A stretch of DNA of 64,000 bases, taken from NCBI GenBank assembly GCA_036583965.1, contig JAZBQD010000013.1, forward strand, positions 12,688,348 through 12,752,347, written 5' to 3'. The notes beneath the pieces were generated by a model. The model made no database searches, had not been told where the DNA came from, and saw only the letters and a program-made list of their open reading frames with translations. Below, piece after piece: positions 29,392 to 40,200 of the stretch. The number at the start of each line of letters is the position of its first letter. Positions within the stretch are counted from its first letter, which is position 1. This stretch comes from Prunella strophiata (Eukaryota; Chordata; Aves; Passeriformes; Prunellidae). A program made the position numbers and the translations under genes.

Positions 29392-29680
29392 TGAGTTTGG
29401 CTCAGTCATGAGTTGGGCTCAGTTCATGAGTTTGGGGGATCAGTTATGGGTGAGGGCTCAGTCATGAGTTTGGGCTCAGCTATGAGTTTGGGCTCAGTTA
29501 TGAGTGAGGGCTCAGTCATGAGTGAGTGCTCAGTTATGAGTTTGGGCTCAGTTATGAGTTTGGGCTCAGTTATGAGTGAGAGCTCAGTTATGAGTGAGGG
29601 CTCAGTTATGAGTTTGGGCTCAGTCATGAGTTTGGGCTCAGTTATGAGTTTGGGCTCAGTCATGAGTTTGGGCTCAGTCA
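29392..29680. repeat. 18-bp minisatellite, right arm (~16 copies)
   Basis: This is the same 18-mer family and variant set as the left arm, resuming in phase after the GACA array. The first few units are irregular (a 17-mer, an inserted T in GTTCATGAG and a GGGGGATCAG variant at about 29438). The array ends at GGCTCAGTCA next to unique sequence. The two arms show that one minisatellite was interrupted by the tetranucleotide array. Confidence 0.95.
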
Positions 29681-29833
29681 GAGCTTGGCAGGGCTGCAGC
29701 TGCTGTGCCAGGCTGCAGACAGAGCAGCTGGAACCCACACAGCTCCCACAGCCCTGAGGCTCACAGCACAGGACCTGCCCAGGGGAGAGGGGCTGTGCTC
29801 AGCTGCTGCATGTGGGCACTGGGGAAATGATGG

Positions 29834-29884
29834 AGTCATGGAATTGCTGAGCTTGGAAAGCAGCTCTGAGATCATCAAATGCAG
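29834..29884 (-). mobile_element. Degenerate CR1 LINE 3'-end fragment (probable)
   Basis: The plus strand reads TCATGGAATTGCTGAGCTTGG, then a GATCATCAAAT segment. This resembles the reverse complement of the CR1 3' end, where a TCATAGAAT-type start is followed by a TTGG-AAGGGACC-like part and GATCATC. About 50 nt are recognisable and the match is eroded. The call rests on remembered family hallmarks, not on an alignment. Confidence 0.45.
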
Positions 29885-32184
29885 CTTTTCATGAAATGCT
29901 GTTATCAGAATCCTTTCTGGGCTGGCAAAGTAGGGAAAGCAAAATTCAAAACTCAACCAAGGAGTGAAATTAAACCCTTCCATTACAGGATGTGCAGCCT
30001 TGTCCCCAAACCACAGTCCTGGACACCTCCTTTAGTCGTGCAGATCCCTTTGGTTCCCTCATCACTCCCTGAACTCTGGGTGTTTGCTGCCCAGGCTACC
30101 TCCACAAGACAGATGATACCTCTTGAAATAAGTGGAATAAATCATCCCCTGCAAAGTCCCTTTCTATTTACTGAGTAGAGGGACTCTGGTTTATTTAGAC
30201 CAGAAATCTATTTTTCATATGTCCAAAGTTACATGATGTGAGCCTGACCATTTTTTCTACCCCATTTTCTGAAATCTGTCAGCAAACTGGGAAAAACATC
30301 TGCAGGGACATCACCCACTCCTGTTTCCCATGCAATTGTACCAACAACAGCTCTCTAAGAATATAAACAGATTTTTAAAATGCAGAGGGTTTGCTTTTTA
30401 ATTATTATTATTTATTTGTGCTCTGGGTTTCAACACTAGCTTTTTATTTTTCCTTTCAGAAATTAAAGGTTCCTGTGAAGCACAGCTCCAAAGGGAGCTC
30501 TACACAATATCAAAGGCAGTCCTACAAAGCTAGGTTTTTATTTGTCTGGTTTTGAAATAAACAAAGGGAGAGGATTTTGATCTACATTCCAATGGTCTCA
30601 ATTGTGTGAAGTTTGACAGGAGCAGTCCTGAAACACTCTCATCAGTCAAGGTCCATTTCTATATTGGGCAGATGAAAAAGTCTGCAGCTTCACAGAGCTG
30701 ACTGCACTTCTAAATGTCTGAAAACACAGATTTGGCAGAATTGAAGCTCTTCACAAACAGATATTGATCTCTCCAAGGCTGGAGATAAAAATCTGTTGAA
30801 TAAGGTTGAAACATTTGTTTGTCTTGAAGCATGAACTAAATGTTTTAGGTAGCTCTGATTTTAAGATTATGTGCTGAATGATACTTGTCAAAAAGATACA
30901 GCTGGAATATGTCAGAAAAACCAAAATTAAATATTTCAGCAAAGTTAATTATAAGATCTCTGAGACTTCAAAGAAATTCCAGCTTGTTTTTTTTTTTTTT
31001 TTTGTTTTTTTTTTCTCCCTGCATTTGGAACAAACCCAGAGTAAGAGATGGCACATCCTCAAGGAGCTGAAATCCCCCTGCAGAGGCAGCTCCCTCCAGG
31101 ACATCAATACCAGCAGTAAATGCTGTTATCTGCCAGTCCTACAAGGGTCATGTCTTGGAGGAGCAGCAGAGTGAAGACATTACAACATTTCAGGGGATTG
31201 TTTCTTGTCTTACTCATCTAATTTGCCATTCAATTGCATTGTGAGTAAGAGTAGGACACAGAACAAGGAATCCATTTAACCATGGTGTTCATGTGAAGGT
31301 GTCTAAGCTTTTGAGTCACTCTGATTTCCAGGGAATTATTTGTTATTTCACTCCTGAAAACGATGATAATATCATGCAAACAGTTCTTAATGCTCCTTTT
31401 CCACATCAAATCCACCCCTCCTCAGGAGGGCTCAGCCACCAGGTGCAGTTTTGATTTACCATGCTCACAGGAGGGATGAAAATGAGTGCAGTGTATTATC
31501 TCTGCACGCATTTGTCGCTGACAAAACCTATTAATTGCACATGGAAATCAATGCAGAGCAGTGTAGCTTTCAACCAAGCCACAGAATTAAATACAGGCCC
31601 TATCAAAGCTGATAATCCCTTATTGGATCAAACACATGGCCAAGGTCACCCAAAAGGAGCAGCCTGTGAAATGTATCAGAGGAAATCACACACACCACTG
31701 TGGGCACTGTACTGCACATCCTGCCATTAAACATGCCCACAAAGGAGATTGTCATAAAAAAGAAATATTTTCCCTCAGAAATGGGCACCCTTGAGGAAGG
31801 AGGGCAGGAGCCCCACATGGGACTCATGGAATTAAAGCTCAGGTCTTGGCTTAATCTTATAATTTGTGCCAGCTACCTCATGTTTGTGTGCTTTGGCTCT
31901 GCACCTGGAATTAACCCTGAATCCCAATTTTTGCCTCAGCCTGGAGAGCCCCAAGCACTGAATGTCAGGGCCTGGGTGACATCTGCCACCAGCAGGGGCT
32001 GGCTCAGCACTCAGGCTGTCAGTGACTGACACCCAGGCAAGGTTTTGAGCAGAAAGCTCTGGCTGGTGATTGCCCATTGCAGAAAACACCAGGCTGCTCC
32101 AGCTGAGCATCCCCTTTTCCATTTCAGTGTGCAGCAGCTCAGCCAGCACTGGTGGACACTGGAGGGGTCACTGCACCACTCCTC
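29885..32184. other. Unique noncoding stretch
   Basis: No gene recognised. A T-rich tract lies at 30987-31014 (17 T, one G, 10 T). Open frames are short. A patch at 31495-31625 is listed separately as a possible conserved element. Confidence 0.5.
31495..31625. promoter_or_regulatory. Possible conserved noncoding element (texture only)
   Basis: Unique sequence with CTATTAATTGCACATGG, a GAATTAAATAC core and GCTGATAATCCC, which are typical homeodomain- and GATA-like words. It lies away from any repeat. Inference from appearance only. Confidence 0.18.
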
Positions 32185-32292
32185 ACTCCACAGTTCTCTC
32201 CTCTCTCCACATTCTCTCCTCTCTCCACATTCTCTCCTCACTCCACATTCTCTCCTCTCTCCACATTCTCTCCTCACTCCACATTCTCTCCT
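32185..32292. repeat. 18-bp pyrimidine-rich minisatellite, six copies
   Basis: Six units of CTCTCCACATTCTCTCCT type follow one another exactly every 18 nt from 32185. The first two letters of the unit alternate between CTCT and CACT in the later copies, giving a 36-bp two-unit pattern. The first copy has CAGTT in place of CATT. The strand is C/T-rich with only scattered A. Confidence 0.95.
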
Positions 32293-32353
32293 CTCTGCTC
32301 CTTCCTGCAGCTCCTCCCTCTCCTCTGCTTGGGAGCTCCACTGGTGCCTTGGG

Positions 32354-32925
32354 AAGGCTGAGCTGGAGCAGAGATCAGACAGAGCTAAAGAATAAAGATT
32401 TACTAAAAGGATCTCCTCAATGGATCCACCTTGGGCAGCACAAGAGCCCAATCAGGTCTACATCCAAGATGAACCAAAATGGTCACAAAATGAACCCAAG
32501 ATGGAACCAAAATGGGCACAAAATGAACCCAAGATGAACCAAAATGTTCACAAAATGCACCCAAGAGGAACCAAAATGGGCACAAAATGAACCCAAGATG
32601 AACCAAAATGGTCCCAAAATGCACGAGTGCTCAAATGGTCTCTCACTTTGATCAGTTCTGCTCCATTTGCACATTGGAGTTCATTGTCCAGTTATAGCTT
32701 TAGGTTATGCAGTCCTATCCTGCTTGGTTTTCTCTTCATTCCATGTTTTTTATGCTCTTGGGGCTGAGATTTGGATCATTTGTCCTTGGTGCCCAGCTGG
32801 AGCAGGAATTGTTTTGTCTCCCTGCTCTGTGCACAGAGCTCACCATCCCGTGATGTGAAGCTCAGCCCCACACACTAAAGCAGCATAGAACCTGAAAAAT
32901 AGAAAATTTAAACCTGAGGCATCAC
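32354..32925 (-). mobile_element. LTR-like dispersed repeat, copy 1 (diverged)
   Basis: This stretch aligns by eye with 61515-61925 along most of its length. Shared landmarks in the same order are AGACAG, GATTTA, CTTGGGCA followed by ACAAGAGCCC, CCAAGATG, TTTGATCAG/TTTTGGTCC, TGTCCA, ATGCAGTCC, TGTCCTTGG and a final AAACCTGAGGCATCA / AAACTGAAGACATCA. Minus orientation is likely because an AATAAA-type signal lies near the plus-strand left end in copy 2. No internal retroviral genes are seen, so these look like solo LTRs of an endogenous retrovirus. Ends are approximate and no target duplication could be identified. The copy is interrupted by a private tandem expansion at 32468-32631. Confidence 0.6.
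32468..32631. repeat. 32-33 bp minisatellite inside the LTR-like copy, five units
   Basis: Units begin at 32468, 32500, 32533, 32565 and 32597, each starting GATGAACC, GATGGAACC or GAGGAACC and containing CAAAATGG or CAAAATGTTCA followed by CAAAATG-ACCCAA. The other copy of this element (61.6 kb) has only a single CCAAGATGGATGG segment here. The array therefore grew within the LTR after or around insertion. Confidence 0.93.
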
Positions 32926-35181
32926 ATCACCTTCCTACCTCGAGCCCAAAGCCTGGAAGTGCCCAAAGCCCCCAGCCCAGAGTGAAAAGGACATTTGTGT
33001 GCTCATCAGCACCTGCTGCTCCTTCTCCTCACCCTTTGTCCATCCTGCCTCTGCATTTGGAAGGGCTTTGGGTTGGTTTTTGCTCTCTGAGCTGAGGGAA
33101 ATAAGGAGCTGTTTGCTAATCCTCAGTCATTCCCACAGGAATGCCACATTAGAGCTCATCAGTAGCTGATTATCAAGTCCACACCACACTTAAAACAATG
33201 CCCAAATGTATCACTTTTAAAACAATGCACAGCTATTCCTTCAGTAATTCTGGCTGCTGCATTCTCAAGTGTTCCTTTGATTTATGAGCCCAGTGTGTTA
33301 TTAAAATAATGAATTATGTGTTGGTACATTGCATTTAACGCAGCATACACAGGGGCAAGTACATCTGCTACCTATTAATCAAATATTCACTAACAAAGCT
33401 TGATTAACAGCATTTTACATATTTACAGCAAGAGTGAAAAGCATAATAGAGCTGCACTGAAGATAAATGACAATAAATTATTAAAATGCATTTATCTGTG
33501 CACTGATTAGTGCGTGGGATAGGCAGAGCTGCAGGTATGGTTTTGCTCATCACACAATACCAGTTTTCTACTGAAGCAGACATTTACTTAACACCTTATT
33601 TTCAACTTTTCTGGGGGGAAGGAAGCCCCCCAGAAACCCTGCAGAGCTGTGCACGTTCCCAACTCAAAGCCATGGGATTTCCATGTGCAGCAGTCCCCTG
33701 GTTATCTGTCCCATCTCCCGTGGTGGGGATGTGCAACTCAGAGCCTGAGAGCCCAAAGCCCAGCTCTGGGGGGCTTTGGGTGATTCTCCTCCAGCTCTCC
33801 AACCCTCTCTGCAAGGGAAGATTTGCCAAGGAAGCACCAACATCATCCAAGGCACCTTAAATGGGTATTTCACAACTTCTCTCTGCTAGGAGTTGAAATG
33901 ACAAAATCCTATTTTCATATTTCCTGTGTGGAGAAGAGGCCAGGAGCATTTTCCTTTCACTGGAGCTGAGCTGATTTTCCAGAGCTAAGCCTGATTCTGC
34001 TGCCTAGGCCCAGCTCCCAGCTCTGACAATGGATTCAAGGTCTGGAGTCCATGGACCCCTCGAAATCCTGCTGAAATCAGCCAGAAACCCAAGGGCTCCC
34101 AGGCTGCAGGATTGTCCTCCCCTGCTAATTATTGGCAGCTTCTTTAACCAGACTTCAGAGAAAATTCCTAAATTGCCTTTTTATTGATTTTCGACAAAAC
34201 AGTTTCCCAGAAAGCAAACATGGACTATAAATGAGAGCTCAAACATGCAGTGCACATAGTGTGGGACAGGGCAGGAAAATGTAGTATGTTAATAAAGCCA
34301 GCTAAAAGAATACCAACCAGAAAGTAAATAAAGAGATGCAGGAATTACAGGAGCTCCAAATTTCAGTTCAGGGAGAAGAAATTAGGGTTTGCATTATGAA
34401 AAAATTACAGTACAAGGAAAAATATTATGGGAAAAAATATTTGCAGCTGGTGTAAATCAATACTGGCTCTTCATTTACTCCAGCTGAGAATCTGGTCTGT
34501 GCATCCCCAGGCTAGTACAGAGAAAAACAACCCAATTTTTCTCTGTGGAAAATAATTCCACGTGAAAAAAAACCCCAACTTCTTCCTGATCATTTATCTA
34601 AGAGCTCACTTGTAAATCATTCTACTGAGAGTAAATCACTTATCAATCTTTTCCATGAAACAAAGGCAGAGAGAGAGTCCTGGCTTTAATCTGCTGTGAG
34701 TGGCACTGTGTGGCCAAGAAAGCAATTTATAAATACTGCAATTAAAATGACCTTCAAAGTTTTGCAGTGGAGTCTAAAGAAGCCCAAACTTGAGGAATTT
34801 AAACAATGAAGAGCACATAAAATATGTGTGATAATATATAAAATAATATATGCTGATCTCTTACAGATATTGGAGAGCCTGAGCTCAGTTCCAAGGGAGA
34901 GGGCAGTGGATGTGAGTGACAAGGGTTGCACTGGGGGTTTCCCAGGGTTAAAAACCTTTAGTCTGCTATTTCCCTGGGGTGAGTTGGGTGTGGAACAAAA
35001 TCCTCATGGCTTTGGTCAGCTCATCCCTGGAGCAGCCCTGTGCTCTGAGGGTGTGCAGCCTCCTTTGGCAGGTACCCCAAGGGCCAGCTGGGAGCTGGGC
35101 ACTCCTTGGGGCACTGGGGCAGAGCAGCTCCTTCCTCGGGGCTGAGAGCCCTGCCAAGCGAGTGCTTGGCCTGGAGCAGAA
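32926..35181. other. Unique noncoding stretch
   Basis: No gene or mobile element recognised. Open frames reach 116 codons (33510-33860) and overlap on both strands without splice context. The AT-rich part at 33290-33515 is listed separately. The last ~250 nt before the pyrimidine tract are more GC-rich but still CpG-poor. Confidence 0.5.
33290..33515. promoter_or_regulatory. Possible conserved noncoding element, the best of the set
   Basis: About 225 nt of non-repetitive AT-rich sequence, dense in factor-type words: TTAAAATAATGAATTATG, CCTATTAATCAAATATTC, TTGATTAACAGC, AATAAATTATTAAAATGCAT and CACTGATTAG. This is the vocabulary of Hox, Lhx and POU-bound developmental enhancers. It lies in a gene-free stretch. 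The call is inference from composition; alignment would decide it. Confidence 0.28.
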
Positions 35182-37218
35182 TTTCCTTCCCTTTTCCCCT
35201 TCCTTTTCCCCTTTCCTTTTCCCCTTTCCTTTTCCCCTTTCCTTTTCCCCTTTCCTTTTCCCCTTTCCTTTTCCCCTTTCCTTTTCCCCTTTCCTTTCCT
35301 TTCCTTTCCTTTCCTTTCCTTTCCTTTTCCTTTCCTTTCCTTTCCTTCCTTTCCTTTCCTTTTCCTTTCCTTTCCTTTCCTTTCCTTTCCTTTCCTTTCC
35401 TTTCCTTTCCTTTCCTTTCCTTTCCTTTCTTTCCTTTCCTTTCCTTTTCCTTTCCTTTCCTTCCTTTCCTTTCCTTCCTTTCCTTTCCTTTCCTTTCCTT
35501 TCCTTTCCTTTCCTTCCTTTCCTTTCCTTTCCTTTCCTTTCCTTTCCTTTCTTTCCTTTCCTTTCCTTTCCTTTCCTTTCCTTTCCTTTCCTTTCCTTTC
35601 CTTTCCTTTCCTTTCCCTTTCCCTTTCCCTTTCCCTTTCCCTTTCCCTTTCCCTTTCCCTTTCCCTTTCCCTTTCCCTTTCCCTTTCCCTTTCCCTTTCC
35701 CTTTCCTTTCCTTTCCTTTCCTTTCCTTTCCTTCCTTTCCTTTCCTTTCCTTTCCTTTCCTTTCCTTCCTTTCCTTTCCTTCCTTTCCTTTCCTTCCTTT
35801 CCTTTCCTTTCCTTCCTTTCCTTTCCTTCCTTTCCTTTCCTTTCCTTTCCTTTCCTTTCCTTTCCTTTCCTTTTCCTTTCCTTTCCTTTCCCTTTCCCTT
35901 TCCCTTTCCCTTTCCCTTTCCCTTTCCCTTTCCCTTTCCCTTTCCCTTTCCTTTCCTTTCCTTTCCTTTCCTTTCCTTTCCTTCCTTTCCTTTCCTTTCC
36001 TTTCCCTTTCCCTTTCCCTTTCCCTTTCCCTTTCCCTTTCCCTTTCCTTTCCTTTCCTTTCCTTTCCTTTCCTTTCCTTTCCTTTCCTTTCCTTTCCTTT
36101 CCTTTCCTTTCCTTTCCTTTCCTTTCCTTTTCCTTTCCTTTCCTTCCTTTCCTTTCCTTCCTTTCCTTTCCTTTCCTTCCTTTCCTTTCCTTTCCTTCCT
36201 TTCCTTTCCTTCCTTTCCTTTCCTTTCCTTCCTTTCCTTTCCTTTCCTTCCTTTCCTTTCCTTCCTTTCCTTTCCTTTCCTTTCCTTTCCTTTCCTTTCC
36301 TTTCCTTTCCTTTCCTTTCCTTCCTTTCCTTTCCTTCCTTTCCTTTCCTTCCTTTCCTTTCCTTTCCTTTCCTTCCTTTCCTTTCCTTCCTTTCCTTTCC
36401 TTCCTTTCCTTTCCTTCCTTTCCTTTCCTTTCCTTTCCTTTCCTTTCCTTCCTTTCCTTTCCTTCCTTTCCTTTCCTTCCTTTCCTTTCCTTTCCTTTCC
36501 TTTCCTTTCCTTTCCTTTCCTTTCCTTTCCTTTCCTTTCCTTTCCTTTCCTTTCCTTTCCTTTCCTTCCTTTCCTTTCCTTTCCTTTCCTTTCCTTTCCT
36601 TTCCTTTCCTTTCCTTTCCTTTCCTTCCTTTCCTTTCCTTCCTTTCCTTTCCTTCCTTTCCTTTCCTTTCCTTCCTTTCCTTTCCTTTCCTTTCCTTTCC
36701 TTTCCTTTCCTTTCCTTCCTTTCCTTTCCTTCCTTTCCTTTCCTTTCCTTTCCTTTCCTTTCCTTTCCTTTCCTTTCCTTTCCTTTCCTTTCCTTTCCTT
36801 TCCTTTCCTTTCCTTTCCTTCCTTTCCTTTCCTTTCCTTTCCTTTCCTTTCCTTTCCTTTCCTTTCCTTTCCTTCCTTTCCTTTCCTTCCTTTCCTTTCC
36901 TTTCCTTCCTTTCCTTTCCTTTCCTTTCCTTTCCTTTCCTTTCCTTTCCTTTCCTTTCCTTTCCTTTCCTTTCCTTTCCTTTCCTTTCCTTTCCTTCCTT
37001 TCCTTTCCTTTCCTTTCCTTTCCTTTCCTTTCCTTTCCTTCCTTTCCTTTCCTTCCTTTCCTTTCCTTTCCTTTCCTTTCCTTTCCTTTCCTTTCCTTTC
37101 CTTTCCTTTCCTTTCCTTCCTTTCCTTTCCTTCCTTTCCTTTCCTTTCCTTCCTTTCCTTTCCTTCCTTTCCTTTCCTTTCCTTTCCTTTCCTTTCCTTT
37201 CCTTTCCTTTCCTTTCCT
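35182..37218. repeat. 2,037-nt uninterrupted homopyrimidine tract, (CCTTT)n and relatives
   Basis: From 35182 to 37218 I see only C and T on the plus strand. The left ~100 nt are a 13-mer of CCTTTTCCCCTTT type. The rest is mainly the pentamer CCTTT, with CCTT deletions that build recurring 14-nt super-units. Three blocks of the hexamer CCCTTT lie at about 35609-35705, 35888-35950 and 36003-36048. The complementary strand is pure purine. All frames stay open, giving false plus-strand P/F/L/S and minus-strand K/G/E/R frames of more than 700 codons. Mirror-symmetric tracts of this kind can form intramolecular triplex (H-DNA) and stall polymerases. Confidence 0.98.
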
Positions 37219-40200
37219 GTCAGGTGGGCTTCACCAGCACCTTTTGTCACTTGTGGCAGTAGATATTTCTGTGAGATGCTCAGTTCAGCTGAGGGGCTGC
37301 AGCACAGCAACCATTCTGCAGTGACTGTCAAGCTCCTAAAGTTCCTGCCTGTGATTTGCACACAGAATTCCTGAGCCTCATCCCTTCAAACCACCAACAC
37401 AGGTAGCTCAGACTTGTCAAGAGCCCTGCATGGAATCCATCCTCGGAGCAGCTCGGTAGGAACCCAATGAAGTTTGTGTTGGAGGTGGATTTGGTCCAGT
37501 GTCTCTTGATTGCTGATATATTGGGATCAAAGCCTCGCCAGGGACCCCACTGTGTATGAAATGGTTGCATTTGTCAGTGTTCAGGCATCCAGCAAAATAC
37601 TCCCCACGTCTCCTCCACTCCAGAAGAAACAAAACACATTCAATAATGGAAACCTGAACCCAGCAGAAGGAGCTGCAAATGCAGAAAATGGGCCTTGATC
37701 ATCACCTGAAATGAGTGAGAATCTGACAGACCATTTCTGAATGGATTGCTTTGCTGATAATAGTTTTTTATTGTGTTTCCTTGCATGTAGCTAGACTGGG
37801 ATACACTAAACCCATTTTTAGCCTTCCACGTAAAATATAAAAATTATCAGGATTGTTTCTAGGAGGATCCCAGCCATGCAGGGAACTGAGGGTTATGTTG
37901 GCTTGACATTAATTAATTTCCCAAGGTCAGGTTCCATCTCCTGTGAGTAACACAGCACCAGTGCTACCACTGTTTTTTCACTTTTTTTTTTTTTCCCCCC
38001 CACACCTGAGCATCCCCAAGACTTCTGTGGTCAGAACTAAATTGCAGCACTTCCCCTGAATTCCAGTTACACCAGTGCCTTTTCCCTTGTTTAGTGATGT
38101 TTAGGTTACATGGGTTTGGTTTTTTTTTTTTTCTGTAACAGTGCTTTCAAAGCAAGCAAAAAGGCCCAGAGAAGGTCAAGAACCCTCTTGTGTTTCCTTG
38201 CCTACACCAACAAAACCTTCTAAGGAGCTGTAGAACATTGACCCCTGCTCCAGCACTCACAGCTTCACAACCAGCAACACTGGCACCACATGCACAGGAG
38301 ATGTGGGTTAAAATTATACCCAAAAGTGGGCATTGGTTTGGCTTTTGATTCTGCAGAGCAGCATTTTAACACATCAGGCACAAGGTCCCAGACTCTCAGC
38401 ATTCCTCCCAGGAGACGTGTGGTGAAAGTGTAATTTCTCCTTTCAAACAGAGAATTTTCTTTCTGGGTTTCTTTGAAGAAAAAGAACTTCTTTTTAACCA
38501 TATGTCCTCCCTGTGTATGTATTGGAGCTGGAACTGTGTGGTAGCTCACACGAGGAGGAGACATATGTTAAAAGCTGTTCTCTTTTCTCTGTTCTAGAAA
38601 ATAAAAAGAAATAGCAGTTGCTCCAACAGACACTGAAGTCAGAGTAGTGCCTCATGCTGATTGCAGCAGTGATCAAGTCAGAGCTGTGCTGTTCCTCACA
38701 GGGATTATTTGCTGCTTCCCCTAAATGAGCTGGGGTGGCTGTGCAGAGTCCTGGGCTTTCACAGGCCAGGGTGCAGAGATGAGGGAAGGGGATGCAGCAG
38801 AAACAAACAGGATGGAATGGGGGGAAACAATCCATGTTATAAAGGTCACATCAATGATTTAAACAACTTAAAAACATCCCTAAAAACCCACAGTGCTGAG
38901 GATTAAACAAAAACTACAGATTTTTAAAAAAAAAGTCATTAAAGGATGTTTTGAGTGAAGCTGTCACTGGTGCTGACACGACTGTAATTTCCCAGACACG
39001 TAACATTTGCTCCTCTGCTGTGCAGCACACACACTCCAGCTACAGGAATAGCTGCTCCCCTGGCTTGGTGCCTGAGTGGTTATTTTAGGATCCCCACCTA
39101 GGTGAATCCAGGCTCCAGGCAGTGTAATTACACAGCCTGTGAAAGGATTAGCAATCCTTAATTGCACTTTGAGGTTGGCTCAGCCCTGTCCCACCCCAGC
39201 CCCTCTGCAAACCATCCCAAGGATGCCATGGGCCACAGGACTCTCTCCTTCCTCTCAGAAAATGAGAGGAAAAATTTCATAGAGAAATTGTTTTTCACCA
39301 GGTTATGGCCCCTCAAAACCAGCATTTTCAAACAATGAGAAGTGAGCAATAACCTCAGCTTGCTTTCAGGTACAGCCTTGTCACCACTGCACTGTAATCT
39401 TCTTGTGAAATGCTCAAGTCCTCCAGGAAAACACTCCTTTTTCCACACGAAAAACCTATCATTTTTCAATTTTAAAAATCAGAACAGAAAGAATTTCAAT
39501 TTGCCACATGGCTCTGAAAGTAACACCATCCTTCCACTTTTTTTTTTTTTTTTTTAATTTAAATACTGGACAGAAATACCAAATAAACGTGGAAAAGGCC
39601 CAGAAGGCAGGCAGTACATTTTGCAAATTCCCACAGAAAAACAGATTGGTTCTGTGGTCAGCCAGCTCTGAACAGCTGCATTCATCTTGCTTTTACTCAA
39701 AACTCTGCATTTGTCCAGGGCCAAGGCACACTGTGACCTCTGGAACAGCCCCCATCACTCCTGCTTGGCAATGCTCACCTGGCAAGTCCTGCAGGTAATT
39801 TTTATTCATCTTCCAGCTAATGAAATATTTAATCTAAGGTATAACTTTTCCATTAATGAAATCAAAGGGGCTTGGTGGAAATATTCTGGGGACTTTTTAT
39901 CATTAGGCCATTTAAAGAAAATAGTGAGAGGAAAATCAAAACTCTGTGATGTCTGGAGGGGAAAAGTAAGTGAGGAATAATTCAGAGAGAAGATGAAATG
40001 AAGGGAAGGGAAAATAAAGGCAGTAATGTAAATTTTATTCTGGTTTGCATTCACAGCTCCTAAGTAATTTCTCCCACTTGTGCCCCAAATTATGTTGTCT
40101 GTGCCCTTAAAAAGCAAATTAACATTTACAGATGGATGTAATAATTTATATCCCTTTCATAACTGTGAGATATACAACCAAACTCTGTCAGTTAAACAAC

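Noticed and set aside
34979..37361. Open frames of 718-781 codons on both strands
   Set aside because: They are translations of the pure pyrimidine/purine tract, whose units contain no stop in any frame.
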